Source of the DNA: a virus
IMG/VR virus record: IMGVR_UViG_3300030102_004431
Location: 1 to 38,419 of that record
DNA: 38,419 bases
Direction: 5' to 3' (one strand)
Positions within the stretch are counted from its first letter, which is position 1; each line of letters starts with the position of its first letter. The notes under the pieces were generated by a model. That model was not told the DNA's origin and made no database searches. It was given only the letters and a program-made list of their open reading frames with translations. Below are positions 1-13,000 of this stretch, one piece after another. Position numbers and translations under genes: made by a program.

Positions 1-1065
1 ATTCAGATTGAGGGCGTTCTGACTGACGATGACCCAGCAGGGCGCACCGTTAGTGGAACCAAAGCGTTGGCTACGATTGACGCCGCGTTTCAAATGTCTG
101 ACGTCGCGGCTATCGGTATTTTACAGGCCATCACGACGTCGGATTATCGCAAAGCGTATATCATGGAGATTGGGCCTGTAAGCGGTGTGACGTGGCAAAT
201 CTACTTCAGCACCTCGCATGGCACCAATATTGGAGATGTTGCTCACGCCGACCTCAGCACATCCACACGTATCGCCTACGTCCGCGTTGTTGACAGCGGT
301 GGCTCAACGTATGCCACCGCAACTCAACTGGCGACAGGTATCGCTGCTGCAGTGAACTCATCAACGTCGGGCTGGGACGCGCCGTTCACTGCTTCTGTAT
401 TTACTTCAGAACTCAAACCGTCTGTGGGTGCCACGCTTGTTTCAATTGAATACGACGAAGTCGGAAGCGCTGGTAACGACATTTCACTTTCAGCACTCTC
501 ATCCAGCGACAACAGCGGCTCATCAGTAATTCTCTATCACACGACTTTCAGCGGTGGTCGAGACACGTCCAGTGCTTTTGCCCGCTCTGCTGGTGACAAA
601 TTGCAGGACCTCTACGGTATTGTCCACAACACGCAGAAACCCGGCTCTTCTATCGTCGCTGGTGCGGCTATTGGAGCCGGCGCTGCTGCCTTGACAGTCG
701 CTACTGGTGGGGCTGCGGCTATTGCTGGTGCAGCCTTGTTCGGTAGTAGTGCAGGTTATTTGGCGGGTGGAGGACTGGCTCTTTTCGTAGATGGTGACTA
801 CCCCAGTCAACTCATCATTCCGTATAATTCGATGCTCACGGCGGACAGCGGTGAACTGTATTCGGTGCGCCATCTTCGTCTTGCTCTTGGGCTTGGGAAG
901 AGAAGAGAAGACAAATTGTCAACGACAAACACGAGCACGAAGCAAAATGATGGAGACGACATTGCCATCCGTGGGGGTATCAAGAGCCTGACGTTGGGCC
1001 ATCAGGCGGGTGAAACCATTTACTCCTTCCGTATGACCTACCTGCCCGTCAACATTCTACTGTGA
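1..1065 (+). CDS. Tail/baseplate-region structural protein, 5' end missing
   Basis: The reading frame is open from the first base of the window, so the true start lies upstream and at least 354 residues are present. No family is recognised with confidence. The protein is rich in Ser, Thr, Gly and Ala, as virion proteins often are. A long Gly/Ala-rich hydrophobic stretch (roughly bases 640-790) has repeated small-residue spacing like a glycine zipper and could insert into a membrane or pack inside a tail tube. A short charged segment (KRREDK) and a beta-rich C-terminus follow. The stop codon lies within the ribosome binding site of the giant gene downstream, so the two are almost certainly co-transcribed. 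The tail or baseplate role is inferred from position only. Confidence 0.6.
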   Translation: MQIEGVLTDDDPAGRTVSGTKALATIDAAFQMSDVAAIGILQAITTSDYRKAYIMEIGPVSGVTWQIYFSTSHGTNIGDVAHADLSTSTRIAYVRVVDSGGSTYATATQLATGIAAAVNSSTSGWDAPFTASVFTSELKPSVGATLVSIEYDEVGSAGNDISLSALSSSDNSGSSVILYHTTFSGGRDTSSAFARSAGDKLQDLYGIVHNTQKPGSSIVAGAAIGAGAAALTVATGGAAAIAGAALFGSSAGYLAGGGLALFVDGDYPSQLIIPYNSMLTADSGELYSVRHLRLALGLGKRREDKLSTTNTSTKQNDGDDIAIRGGIKSLTLGHQAGETIYSFRMTYLPVNILL

Positions 1066-1070
1066 GGTGA
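1064..1070 (+). promoter_or_regulatory. Ribosome binding site for the giant gene
   Basis: GAGGTGA overlaps the stop codon of the upstream gene and lies four bases before a GTG codon at 1075. This supports GTG as the start of the 5613-residue protein and indicates coupled translation. Confidence 0.7.
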
Positions 1071-1074
1071 TACC

Positions 1075-4000
1075 GTGCCCATCATGCTCCAGTCCAATCA
1101 CGCGCTGTTGTTTGACGGCGTGACGGATTCGGTCATCATCCCACAGGGGCGCAACAGCCGGGTCGGGGAGAAGTCAGAGCAGGGCGACATCGTTTCGACC
1201 AACCTGCTTGGTGAAGACCTCAGCGGAGAACGGGGGCAAGGGCTGATTGGCGACTTGTTCGACCGAGGCTTCGCGATTGAGGCGTGGGTCACGCCTGACT
1301 GTGGTGGACGTGTCGTGCAGAAAGACGGTCAGTTTCTCCTAAGCGTTGGTGACGTCGACACGCCCGGACCAGCGGTGTTTGAACTCAACGTGGTAAGCGA
1401 TGTTGGGCTTGAGAAGGTCATTCTCCGAACAGCCGTGGAGACAACTGCTGGTTATGACGGCACCGTCTATCCTGTCAACACGTTTGGTGGAGTTGACGAT
1501 GCCTTCAATCGCTTCAACAGTGATGATGATGCCACCGCGCTGACGTTGTCGCAACGTCCGCTTTTGCATCTCGTCGCTGGTGTTCGTGAGGGCAAGGTTG
1601 TGCTTTTCGTCAACGGTGTGTTGATGGCCTCGCAGGAATTGTCACAGGAGTTTGTGCTCAACAGCAGCAATGAACCAGTCTTCATCGGCGGGCATGGCGG
1701 GCAGTTTCGCGGCATTATCGAATCGCTGCACATCTCATCAGCGTTTTCTGATGAGATGACGACGCGCAGTGCACCGTTGGTCAACACGCATACGGCTTGT
1801 TTGATGCGCTTTGAGGAGCCAATTTCACCCATCAGCGGCACCTATACGTTCAGCAGCATCGGTAGTTCCAGCGGTCTTTCAACGCTCAACATCGGCACCA
1901 CAACGGCTGCCTCATTGGCCAGTGCTCTGACAGGAAAGACACAGACATCAGGCACGGTTGATTTCACCAAGACCCCCTATTCGACAGGTGACTACAGCGT
2001 CGTTGACTTCACGACTTCACCGGGCACAAAGCGCACGCACCTTGTCCCCCATGTGCCGTTTAACCTCCTCATCAATCCCGGTGCTGTCAAGCGCAGCACA
2101 ATGAAGCCGAACCAATCTCCGCCTGAGCGCGTCCGGCTGCTCTCAATCGACCTCGGTGCTGGCACAGCACTGGTCAGTAGCGTCCACCTCGATTTCGTCA
2201 ACAGCACGCACGACAGTCGCGATGTCCCGTCGCTGCATGACGGATTGCGACCAGTGCTTCACAGTCGTAGTTCTGCGACGGGCGACGATTACTTCGTCGT
2301 CATCACTGGTGACAGCCTCATTGAAAACGGCTCAGGGCGCCCCTATCAGCCGCCTCATTTTTCCACTCAGATTGTCGACCGCACAGGTCAGATGGTGCTC
2401 GATGAGGGGCATTTCGAGCAACACGGTATTGTGTATTCCGACCGCATGGCCACGACAGCAAGTGACAGCGACAACCCGTTCGCTGTGACGTGGCCGAGCA
2501 CGCTTGACGCGTCGTTTCAAGTCGGGCACAGCGGACGCCACACGCTAAACCACGTCCAAGGGCACCACTACCTGCGTCAGATGGCCGACCCGCAAGAGGA
2601 GATTCTCGACCAGCGTATTGACGCCGCCGATGTGCTGACGTTGATTTATGACGCAGCATCGAAGGGCATTGACAAGCAGTTTCCGATGAACTCACGCGTC
2701 GACTATTACCGCGAACTGGGCACTCTACCGGTGCTTACTGTCGTCTCTTCTTCCACCGCCTATGAGGAGGTGGATAACGGTTTGACGGGCGCATCTCGCG
2801 ACCTTATCGCCATCGGTGGGCTAAGCGGAGGGTTGAGGTTTGACCCTTCGCCGTTCTTCCTCAAAGGCCCTGTGCCCGAAGATTACGCGAACGTCGATGC
2901 CGAACTGCGCAAGCATCACTTGAGGCCATCAGCGACTTCGCGTATTGCGGTGTTGGAGGTCAGCGGTCTGTCGAGTTACGGCATGTCCCCATACGTTGAG
3001 ATTCACTATAACGCCATTGACCTCACTGGCGCGAGCATGGGCAAGACAGCGCCTATGCTGATGGTGGAGAAGACTATACCAGCGGCCAACACGTTGCTCT
3101 CAGGTTCGACGTATGTGCTTGACGTCATCGAAACTGCGTTGTCATCAGGCGCTACGTTGCACGCTCCCGGTGGCGTCATTTCCTTTGGCGCACCAAGTGA
3201 CAGCGCGATGTCCCAGTTCTTTGCTTCAAATACTCTGATGGGTGACAACAGCGAAGGTTTCGAGAGTGACGATGAATTGGATGAGCGGTTCACGCCTCAA
3301 AATTACTCGACCATCGTTGCCAATCAACCGCGTAAGCCACCTCAAAACATCGCTGCATCGCACACCACAGCAACCCATGAGTCGCAGTTCAACAGGCTTG
3401 TGATACAGCAAATCGACGCCCCAACCGAGACGTTCACCAATCGTCGTGCTGTCCACACTGACCACACCTCTCCAAGCAACGGTCAGTTCGACGTTGGGCG
3501 CACAGCAAGCGCGAGCAACGTGCACGAGATGTTCGACATCATCGACAACCACGCTGTGCTCTCTCCAAACGTCAAAGCGCGGTATTTCGTTCAGCCCTCA
3601 AATCGCACGCGCACGCGACAACTGACGTATGCCCGTGGCGCTTTCACTCGTCCTGACGACTTCAACGTGGCCAAGGTCATGTTGCTTATGTCCCCCATGC
3701 GACTCCGCTCTGTCGCTGAAGATGAGAGCGATGAGGGTAGCCGCGCCACCATTGTTCGCTGCGTGGGTATGAACGCTGACGCGATGACCCGTAATGTCAG
3801 TGAGATTGGCTCAGGTAGCCCCAACTCGCATGTCGTCAAGGAAATTGAGCCAAACGCACCCGTCGTCACTGTGACGCTCGGTGGGGTTGGTCAAGGAGCC
3901 TATGACACCAAACCTACGTTCGACCCAAGCCCAATGGCTCGTCTGCCCTACAGCACGAGGCGTGGTTATTCGGTGTATGCGACTTCGGCTCGTGTTGACT

Positions 4001-7000
4001 TGAGCGCTTCGCCACAGAACTTCCTGAACGTCGTGGCGCTCAACAACGACACAGACGACCTCAAAACTTGGGCGACATACCCCTTCCCGAAGAAGGGACG
4101 CATCTATCTGAAGACGGGCGCCAGTGCAGAATACGCCAACAAAACGGGTGTCTCGTTCCACTTCGCCAACGCTTCAATCGGCAGTGGCACCTACGTCTTG
4201 TCCGATGGGCGTGAGGTGGCATCGTTCCACGAATGGGTCGTTGGCTCGGGCCTCATCCCTCAAGCATCTTCTCTGTCGGGCACGAACAGCGATGTCTACC
4301 CACTGGGCGAGGTCATCCTTGGCGACGGTCACTTCTTTGCTGAGAATGCCGCAGACGATGGCACGACAGTCAACGACCGTATGTTCCAGTCCATGGATAA
4401 CGTCACGCACGATTATCAGTTGGGCACGCAGTTTGCCAGCACCCGTGCGTTGGTGGAGATTCCGCTGTTCAATGCACAGTTCTTTGAAAACGTGAACGAG
4501 GGCGTTCTGCCCGGTCCCGACAACTCGTTGAAACTCCATGTCGACCCGACCATGACGGCGCATACGTGGAATCCGTCACCAGTTGGTCGTCGTTTCCCTG
4601 AGAAGGCACCAAGCGACCGCTCCGCCCGTGGTGCCTACGCCTATGCTGCCGAGAACTCGGAGCAAGTGCGTGGTGCGACTATCATCCACAAAGCGGAGAT
4701 TGTCAGCGGTAAATACCGACTACGCGTCGACAAGCCGGAAATCTTCCCCGCAGCCGTCACGTCGGCAGGTGCGTTCTCTTACGTCACCAACGTCGTGCGC
4801 TACCGCCGTGCCTTCCTCAGCAACGGTGAGTGGCTTATCTATGACAACGACCCGGCTACGGACGGTTATCTCCGATTTGAGGACGAAGACTGGTCTACGT
4901 CTGAGAACTTCCTGCGCGACTACGAGGTAGGACACTCGCTGATGACGGCGGGCGGTTATGAGTCTGAAGCACTCGTGCCAATGGAGAGTGACATCCTCAC
5001 CTCGTCCTCAGCCATGGAGCGGCGCAGCGAATATTACCACGACTCTGCAAGCGTCAAGACACAAGGTGGCAACGTCGATTACGGGCTACGCCAATACGTC
5101 AGCGCTGTTGAGTTCAAGGCCGGTCCAAAGTCAAACCCACACGCAAATCGAACGGTGGCTAAACGTGCCAGTGGGACTGTGCTGTCGGTCACGCCGCTGG
5201 GCACAACGGCAAATTTCGGTGGCCTCGTTCTGCTGACGTTCTCCGAAGAGGACTTCGCAAAGTTCCCCAAGGTGCCCGTGCCTACCGACACGAACAATCT
5301 CATCACATTCACGACTGGCGACTACCACTACGAACTAACGGTGCCGTCGCCCGACGGTAGCATTCGTCGCTTCATCTATTGGGGCAGTGCGGCGAACGTA
5401 GGATTGCGGTCATCCGACATGACGCCTGAAAATCTCGGCACGTCAATCGTTGTGCAGCCTGTTTTCACGGCATTGGCTGCGACGACACCAAACTACCTAC
5501 TCGCAACATCAGCCGACTTCATCGCGGGTGAAAAGGCCACGCTCACCAAGCGTTCGTTTGACATTGGCTTCAGTGTGAATCCACTCGATGTTGCCTTAGA
5601 AACCACCCTCAACATCAGCGACTCATTCCGACCGGGTGGCACAGGTGTTCGGAAATCATGGACAGTCGCAAACGTCGCATCGACGAGCAGCATGACTGTG
5701 ACTAACACCAGTTCGCTGTTCCTACAGTCCAACACCTTGGGGCTGACAGTGAAAGTCAACGACTACCTCTACGCTGAAACCAACACCGGTAGCGCTGTGA
5801 CCGTAGTGCGCTACCTTGGTCGAGTGACGGCGATTGCTGACTATTCGGCTTCATCCTCTCTACCTCTCACCATCACGCTCGACGGCAGCATGACGTCAGC
5901 CACGCAATCCAACATCAACAGCGAGATTGCAGGTGGAAGCCTCACCATCCACCTCAGAGTCGGATGTCACGACGTGATGAAGAATGACGATGAGGCTGTG
6001 CTCAACCGTCAGTGGCTGTCTCCATATGCGCAGGGTGGTCTGCGCCATGGGGACACCGTGTGGGCGAACATGACGTATAACAACCCGCACGCCGTAGAGG
6101 GTATGTTCGCCAAGAGCCGTGGTGTCTTCAACGAAGCCTTGGTGTGGACCGGCTTCAACGACGGCGACGGCTCTTTGACAACCAGCGCACGCACAAGCAT
6201 TCCGCTTGAGAACTTCTTGATTGGTGACTCTTGCCTTGAGACAGCGCAGAATTATGCGCAGCACGTCAACAAGACAATTGAACTGAACTACACCAATCTC
6301 GGCTTGTCGACCGACCTTGCACCCAAGGTCGCGTTTGTCGACCCTTACCTCGCCAACGAAGAGCACGCTCGGGTGTTGCTCTACGACGTGGCGCACGACC
6401 GAGAGTTCGTCGCTTTCCAAGACCTACACATGCAAGTGCAAACCAGCGCCAAAGTGGCAGAGATTGGTTGGCAGCGCGAGTTCACAGCCACCAATATTGT
6501 TGACTCCAGCACGGAGATTGACCTTGTGCCGTATTCGATTGGCTTTAACGGAGCCAGTCAACACGCCTTCCTGACACAAATTGACGTTGCCGCTGGCTTC
6601 CTTTCGCAGAACAAATACGCACGCTCAACAATTCGTTCTCGCTTCATGGAGAGCGCCTATGCCCACGACATCGCGAATCACGTAGCGACATCGCTGCTCA
6701 ACCCCATCGCAAGTGGGACTGCACCGACAAACATCGTCAAGGAACTGACCAACGTGACGCGTATCGCTCAGTTTGGCAAAGCGCATGGACACTTTGTGCA
6801 CACTGGCTACCACAAGGCAGGCCCATTCGGCAACCGCTCGCTTGGTGACAGCATTCTCCCACGCACCACAGATGGCTCTGCTATTCCGTATTGGGCTGAC
6901 AAGATGCACGCCTACACGCGCACGTCATTCAGCGACACGGGTAGTTTCCTGCTCAAACTACGTGAGCATCGAGAGAGCGTCACAGGTGCATCTTTCCGTG

Positions 7001-10000
7001 ACCCATCTACTTTGTTTGATACACCCGATGGCACGCGAGTCGTGCCCGCATTCCTTGCTCTCAAGGGCATTCGCTCAGAGGCACTCAACCTCACCACACA
7101 TGACGAGGCTCGCTTGCAGCATCTGAAGCAGTGGACTGACATGGACTTTACGCGACGTTTGACCATCGACCTTGGTGAAGTCGGTGCGCGTATTGGTGGG
7201 ACAAGCATCCTCGCGGCTGCGAACGAGGTAGTGCGTCTCATCAATCAGGCCGGTGCAAAGCAAGGTCGCACACATGCACGCCGTCCATCTGAACAATACC
7301 CCGGTGAATCAGAATCACTCGATTTGACTCGCGTTGGTGCTCGCGCTGCTGATGGCATACGTGACCCAGCGTCCTCGCACATCAACGCCGATTTCGCGGC
7401 GACTGGTTCGACCCATGACCCTGCGGTATGGTGGGACGAAGACAAGGCGTTCGAGTCGCATGACAAGGGCACACACATGGGCTATGTGCGCGCTCACATC
7501 GGACGTATCGTGCAGGACACCAACGGCAACGAAGGCTTCAGCATCGTTGTTCACAGCACAGTGCCCGGTGCGACTGGGCGAAACTTCTGTGTATGGCTCG
7601 ACAACAGCAAAGGTCAATCGCGCTACACGCCGAAGTTCCTGATTGGTCACGGTGGACGCTATCGCACGTTCTGGTGCCAACCCGATGAACTCAGTGGAGA
7701 GAACATGCACCCCGCGCCGATGCCGCTCAACAAGCACGGCCGTCCGTTTGCACCAGTCACCACCCTGCAAGGCTACGTTGTTCCTGACGACAGCGGTGTT
7801 GAGTTCAAACCAAGCAGCGACTTTGCACCCCGTGGTGATGAAACCTCTGACCCAGTTATGCGCGCCGTCTCTATGGCCACTGGCTCAGGACAGTCGCATA
7901 ACACAGTGAACACAGAATCACTGGAGGTCGAGGGCTTCAACACGTCCTACGTCACAGGTTTGCGCACGGGAACCAACGCGGTCGCTCGCGTCAATTTTGG
8001 CGGACTTACCGCTTCCGGTGTTCCGGGCTTTGCTCCTGACGCCGGTAAGTGGGGTTTCGGTCGCAAGGGCGATGTGCGAATCGCTGAACGCTATGGTCCA
8101 GCCAAAGACACCAGTGGTTCATCGGCTGCGGCAACGACCTATTCCAGTTATGTGCCCTCTACTGATGTGCGCGAAGAAGCCATCGGTAATGCACCGCTCT
8201 ATGGTTTCCGCTTCATTGACCACCGTGGTGTCGGACACGGTATTCGCTTCATCTACCGTAGCATGGGAGAGTCATTCGCTTTAGACGAAACACAATTGCC
8301 GTCAACGATTGATGATGAAATTGCAGTCTTCATTGACGACCGAGACGTTGGACAAGGTGGCTTCACCATCGGCAAGCACATGCACGGTGTTGGCGATGCT
8401 ACGGGCCGTTTTGGCGCAGCGGGAACCAACACGTCGCTCATGTCGTGGAGGGGGAACCGTTGGAACCCCGTGCCTTCGCCAAGCGCCGCGTATGACTGCA
8501 ACGCAGCCTACGATTCATCAAGCAACAAAATCACTGTCACGCTACAGGCTCCGTATAACGCGTGCCCTCATTTCGACGTCCTCGGCTACATGGGCTTCCC
8601 GCTAAGCCAAGGTTTGCTCCAACTCTCTGACCCGTTTGTGGATAGCAGCATGACCGGTAGCCAAGGCCACGTTTTTTCCTACACTCACCGCACACGAGAG
8701 GGGAGCAGCGGCACACACGTCTTCCACGGCATCCAAGGCTCGACATTTACACCGAGTCACACGCACTCAGGCGGCTCAGTTTCAGCAAACTCTTCGTCAG
8801 TGTTCGGAACTGGGAGCATCAACATTCGCGCACTCATCTCTTCGACGGTCAATTGGACGACGCTTGTGACCGACGAACTGCTTGCTGCCATCACAGCCGC
8901 AGCCATCAACCTCGCAGACCCTAACGTCGATGAGGGCGTGCCCTTTGACTGCCGCGACATGTTCGCTTCAGATGGGCGGACATTTGGTGAGTGGGGTGTG
9001 GCGGAGGACGCTATTCGCATTCGTGCGTTCAACACCGCTGGTGGTGGCATCCGACCCCTTTCGGACTTCTTCTCTGCGTCTCTGCATCGAGACTTTGCCA
9101 TTCAGTCTGCTCACGTTGAGTTTGGCGACATTGAGGAAATCGAAGTTGACAATGGTGGCATTAGCCTCCCCAGCACTTCACGCGCTGCGACTGACGCCAG
9201 CATTGACAACGGTTTGAGGGCAGAGTGTGGGTATTTGCCATTCACCGTTCTGCAAGTCTTCACCAAGAGCAAGGGTAGCAACAGCAACACAGCCTCACCA
9301 GTTCTCGTTGACTCTCGCAACAACCCGGTAGACCCTGACGAATGGCACCGTCGACTTATCGGCTACACTTTCACTGCAAACGCGGGGGACCATGTTCTAC
9401 CGCGCGTCGACAACCCATCGGTCCTTCTGTTGGCTGCCGAAGTGACCAGCGACCCAATTCAACTGACCACGAATCAGGTGTGGCACTTTGCTCAACCTGC
9501 CGGTGAAGAAGGCACAAGCATCAGCAGCAAGACCAAGATTGCATCTTTTGGTAGTGTGAGCAACCTGCATGTGCAGAATGGTGACGTCTTGGTGACAAGT
9601 CAAAACGGTGCCAACAGCAAGACGCATCTCTCACTGGTGACTGGCACGAAGACCTCAACTTTCCCTGCAAGTGACCCTGCCAGCAACGCTGTAGCGCAGC
9701 GCTTTGGCGACACTGCGCGGGCATTCCGCACTGCTGGGAGTCGCGTCTTGGGTAGCGTGTTCTCTCGTCCCATGCTCTTCTTCCGTGGTGGGCGCGACAG
9801 CATCGACCACTCGGTGCCACTGTTCTTCGGCGGTGGTTTCAGTGGCGTCACACTCGACATCAACGACGGCACCAAGAACGACTACAGCGAGTTCTTCACT
9901 CATCCATACGCGGCTGGACCAACTGGTGTCGCTGGTGTGCAGCACGCCAACGAGTTCCTCTCGTCCTACTCAATGCTCGACTGCAACGCTATGATGGCGT

Positions 10001-13000
10001 TTTTCCCCGGCACCCCGCTTTTGAACCAACATCGCGGCAACATCAATCCACCGTTCTTCAACTCTGAAAACATGCTAACGCCTGACCTAAAACGCGGCGC
10101 GCAGGGACATCACAGCGATTACCCCGCCCCATATTCGAGTGGCGTGAAAGTGCAAGTCCCAATTCCGCTGGTGCTGCGTTTCGCACACCCCACTGCTCGA
10201 TACAGCGACCACAGCGGGACCACAGACAGCAAAACCACCTACCTGATTTTCGGTCCCGGTCAAGCCTTCCCATTCACGGCTCAAACCGCTACCCCCGACA
10301 ACAGCAGCGAACCACATCCCGGTCGTGCTTTGACTGTCGGCAACACATGGTCGAAGGTGCCAACGCACACCAGTGGTAAGCAGTTCCTGCACAACCACAT
10401 CACCAATTCAACCGTCGGTTTCCTTCCCGAACTTCACTCCACACAGGTTGCTCGTTATCGGACACACTGGCGACAAACGATGAACTGGGAGCCTGCACAG
10501 GGCAAATCCAATGCCACGCGATTGCTTCAGCGTCCTGAGTCCGGCCGTTTCTACGGTGAAATGTTCACGTCCAACGGTGTGCTCAACAGCGGCTCACTCG
10601 CTGACTACAGGACCGCTCATCCACTTCGGCATGCTGTGTTCATGGGATTCGGTATGGCCAGCAATTCTGATTGGTGTTTTCACATGGACGGCGGTTATCA
10701 CCCCGGTGGCTCGTGGTTGGACAATCAACTGACGTTCAATCCACCACACCCCAACGACAACAGCCGCGTAGCAAAAAGTGGCGTGGCCGGTAATGAACTA
10801 CACCCAAGCGCATTCCGCGTAGCAGCACCATTGGCCAACCGGGTGCTTTACGGTTCATCTGCGTCTTTTGCCAGCGACACTATCGAGAGCGACGACATCG
10901 AACTCGAATACATCGCTGTTGACGCCACGAAGTGTCAGAATGGGGAAGAGATGGCTGCTCTGCTTGGCTCCGCCATCAACTCATTCCCCGGTGCTGGTGC
11001 GCTAAAGGCCATGGGTGGGACATTCCTACCCAGCATGGGAACCAGCAACCGGCAAGACCGCTACGGTTGGGTCGAAGTCACGGGAGTTGTCGCCTATTTC
11101 CTTAGTGCAAACGATACGGCTGGAAACATCAAGACCAACGCCATCAAGAACAATTTCATGACGCTGGCCTTTTCCACTCAGGTTTTGGCTGAGCAAGTTC
11201 CCGAAAGCGGTTGGCTGCGAACGAGTGCTGACTTTGACAACGGGGTGGACAGCAACAACGATTCTGCTGCCTTTGCTCCCTATCACAGCCGAATCGTCAA
11301 ACTTGACACGAGTTCAGGCCAATACCATGTCACCTTCTATCTTGGTAGCAACCGCATCGCTGGCTCAAAGGCCTTTGAATCGCTCAAGACATGGAAGGAC
11401 TACCTCGACACGGGCGTTGCTGCGGGTAGTGAGACTGTTCCCGATGTGAGCGGAGCAACCAAGGTCTACGTGTGGACCAAGGCAGGCGTTCACCGATGGG
11501 ACAACGCGGGTCGACTTGAGGGCTATTCACAGGTGCACTTCAGCGGTTTGGTCGACGCCATCGACAGGACACGTCCAGTCGGGCTACCGGGTTGGCACGG
11601 TGAGCGCTATTCCTACCTAAACACGCTGGCTGTGTCCGGCGCATATTCCGCTGGTCTTGGGGCATGGCACCCATCCCTCGGTTTCTCTCCATTCGGCGGT
11701 AGCATGGGTTGCGCGTCTGTGCTCGGTCACTTGCCTCACATTGCCCCCATGCCCAACAGTCCCGAAAGTGGTTTGCCCAACGACGGGAGCAACGGTGCTG
11801 CCGACTTCCCCGATGCCGACACACCCAATGGTCCGAACTATGACGCTGACGAAGACGGCGACCAATCCTACAGTGCGAGTTTCGTTGACGGTAGCAGCAA
11901 CAATAGCCCACCACTCACCACGTTTGACGAAAACGTGCACAAGGACTTACAGCACGCTCAAGGCGTATATGCCCGAGCCATGTTGGTCGTCGCTCACGAG
12001 TCAGAATTGGCTTTGGTGGCCAAGCGCGACCGTGACGGTATCAAGTGTGTTGGTGACTGGTTGCGGTCCAAAGACGCAAGTAGCATTACATTGGCCGGCA
12101 CAACACGTTGGGACGACCGGATTCACGGTCAGGACCGCTTCATCGCAACAGCAAACGCAGGTCCCAACATTGAGGCTCTCATCGTTGATGACACGGCTCT
12201 GCCAACGGTAAGCAGCCCTACAGCAGCCAGTGGTTTGGTAGCCTCACCGTTCAACGCTGAGTTCTTCTTGCACACGGCCGTTTCCGCAGACACTGAACTC
12301 GAAAATGCCGAGCCGTGCCGCAAACCAACTGGTGACTTGTTCCTCGACATTGACAAGAGCATCGGCTCTTTCTATTCCGCAAGCGCTGGCGCGCAGCGCA
12401 ACATCATGGACCATTTCTATGAGGCAGGGAGCAACAACCCAATGGGTGGTTTGTGGGGCGGTAATACGCAGAAAAACTCCTACTGGATGGGTGACGTCAA
12501 CGGTTATGAGATGTTCAAGCGTTCGCCGGCCAAGAACTTCAGCATCGAGCACATCGTGTGGAAGCGCATGGACGGAGGTAGTCTGTCGCTACCCGCCATG
12601 AACGCGCGTGGGCTTGGGGCTGTGCCATGGGTCAGTCGCGTCGAAGGCAGCAACGCCTACACGACCGGTGAGAAACTGCTTGGCAACGTGCGTTTCTCGT
12701 TTGAAACGACGAACTCAGCGATGATGCCAATTATGCGAGCGCATGAACTCGGCCATCCTCAATTGGCTGTTGACCCACCTGTCGAACTCCGCGATGTGTT
12801 GGAAATCCCCAACGAAGAGATGCAGTTTGACGATATGGTCGTTGTCGATGACACAGGACAAACACACACGCTGAACGGTGGCTCGCCGTTGGGTGTTGTC
12901 ATTCGTGCCTACCGCTCCAGCGGGGAGCGTCTCGCGAGCGGGCTTGCCCCGTCTGTTGCAGGCACTGGGCTTGAGCCGAACATGACAATTCGTCTACCCG

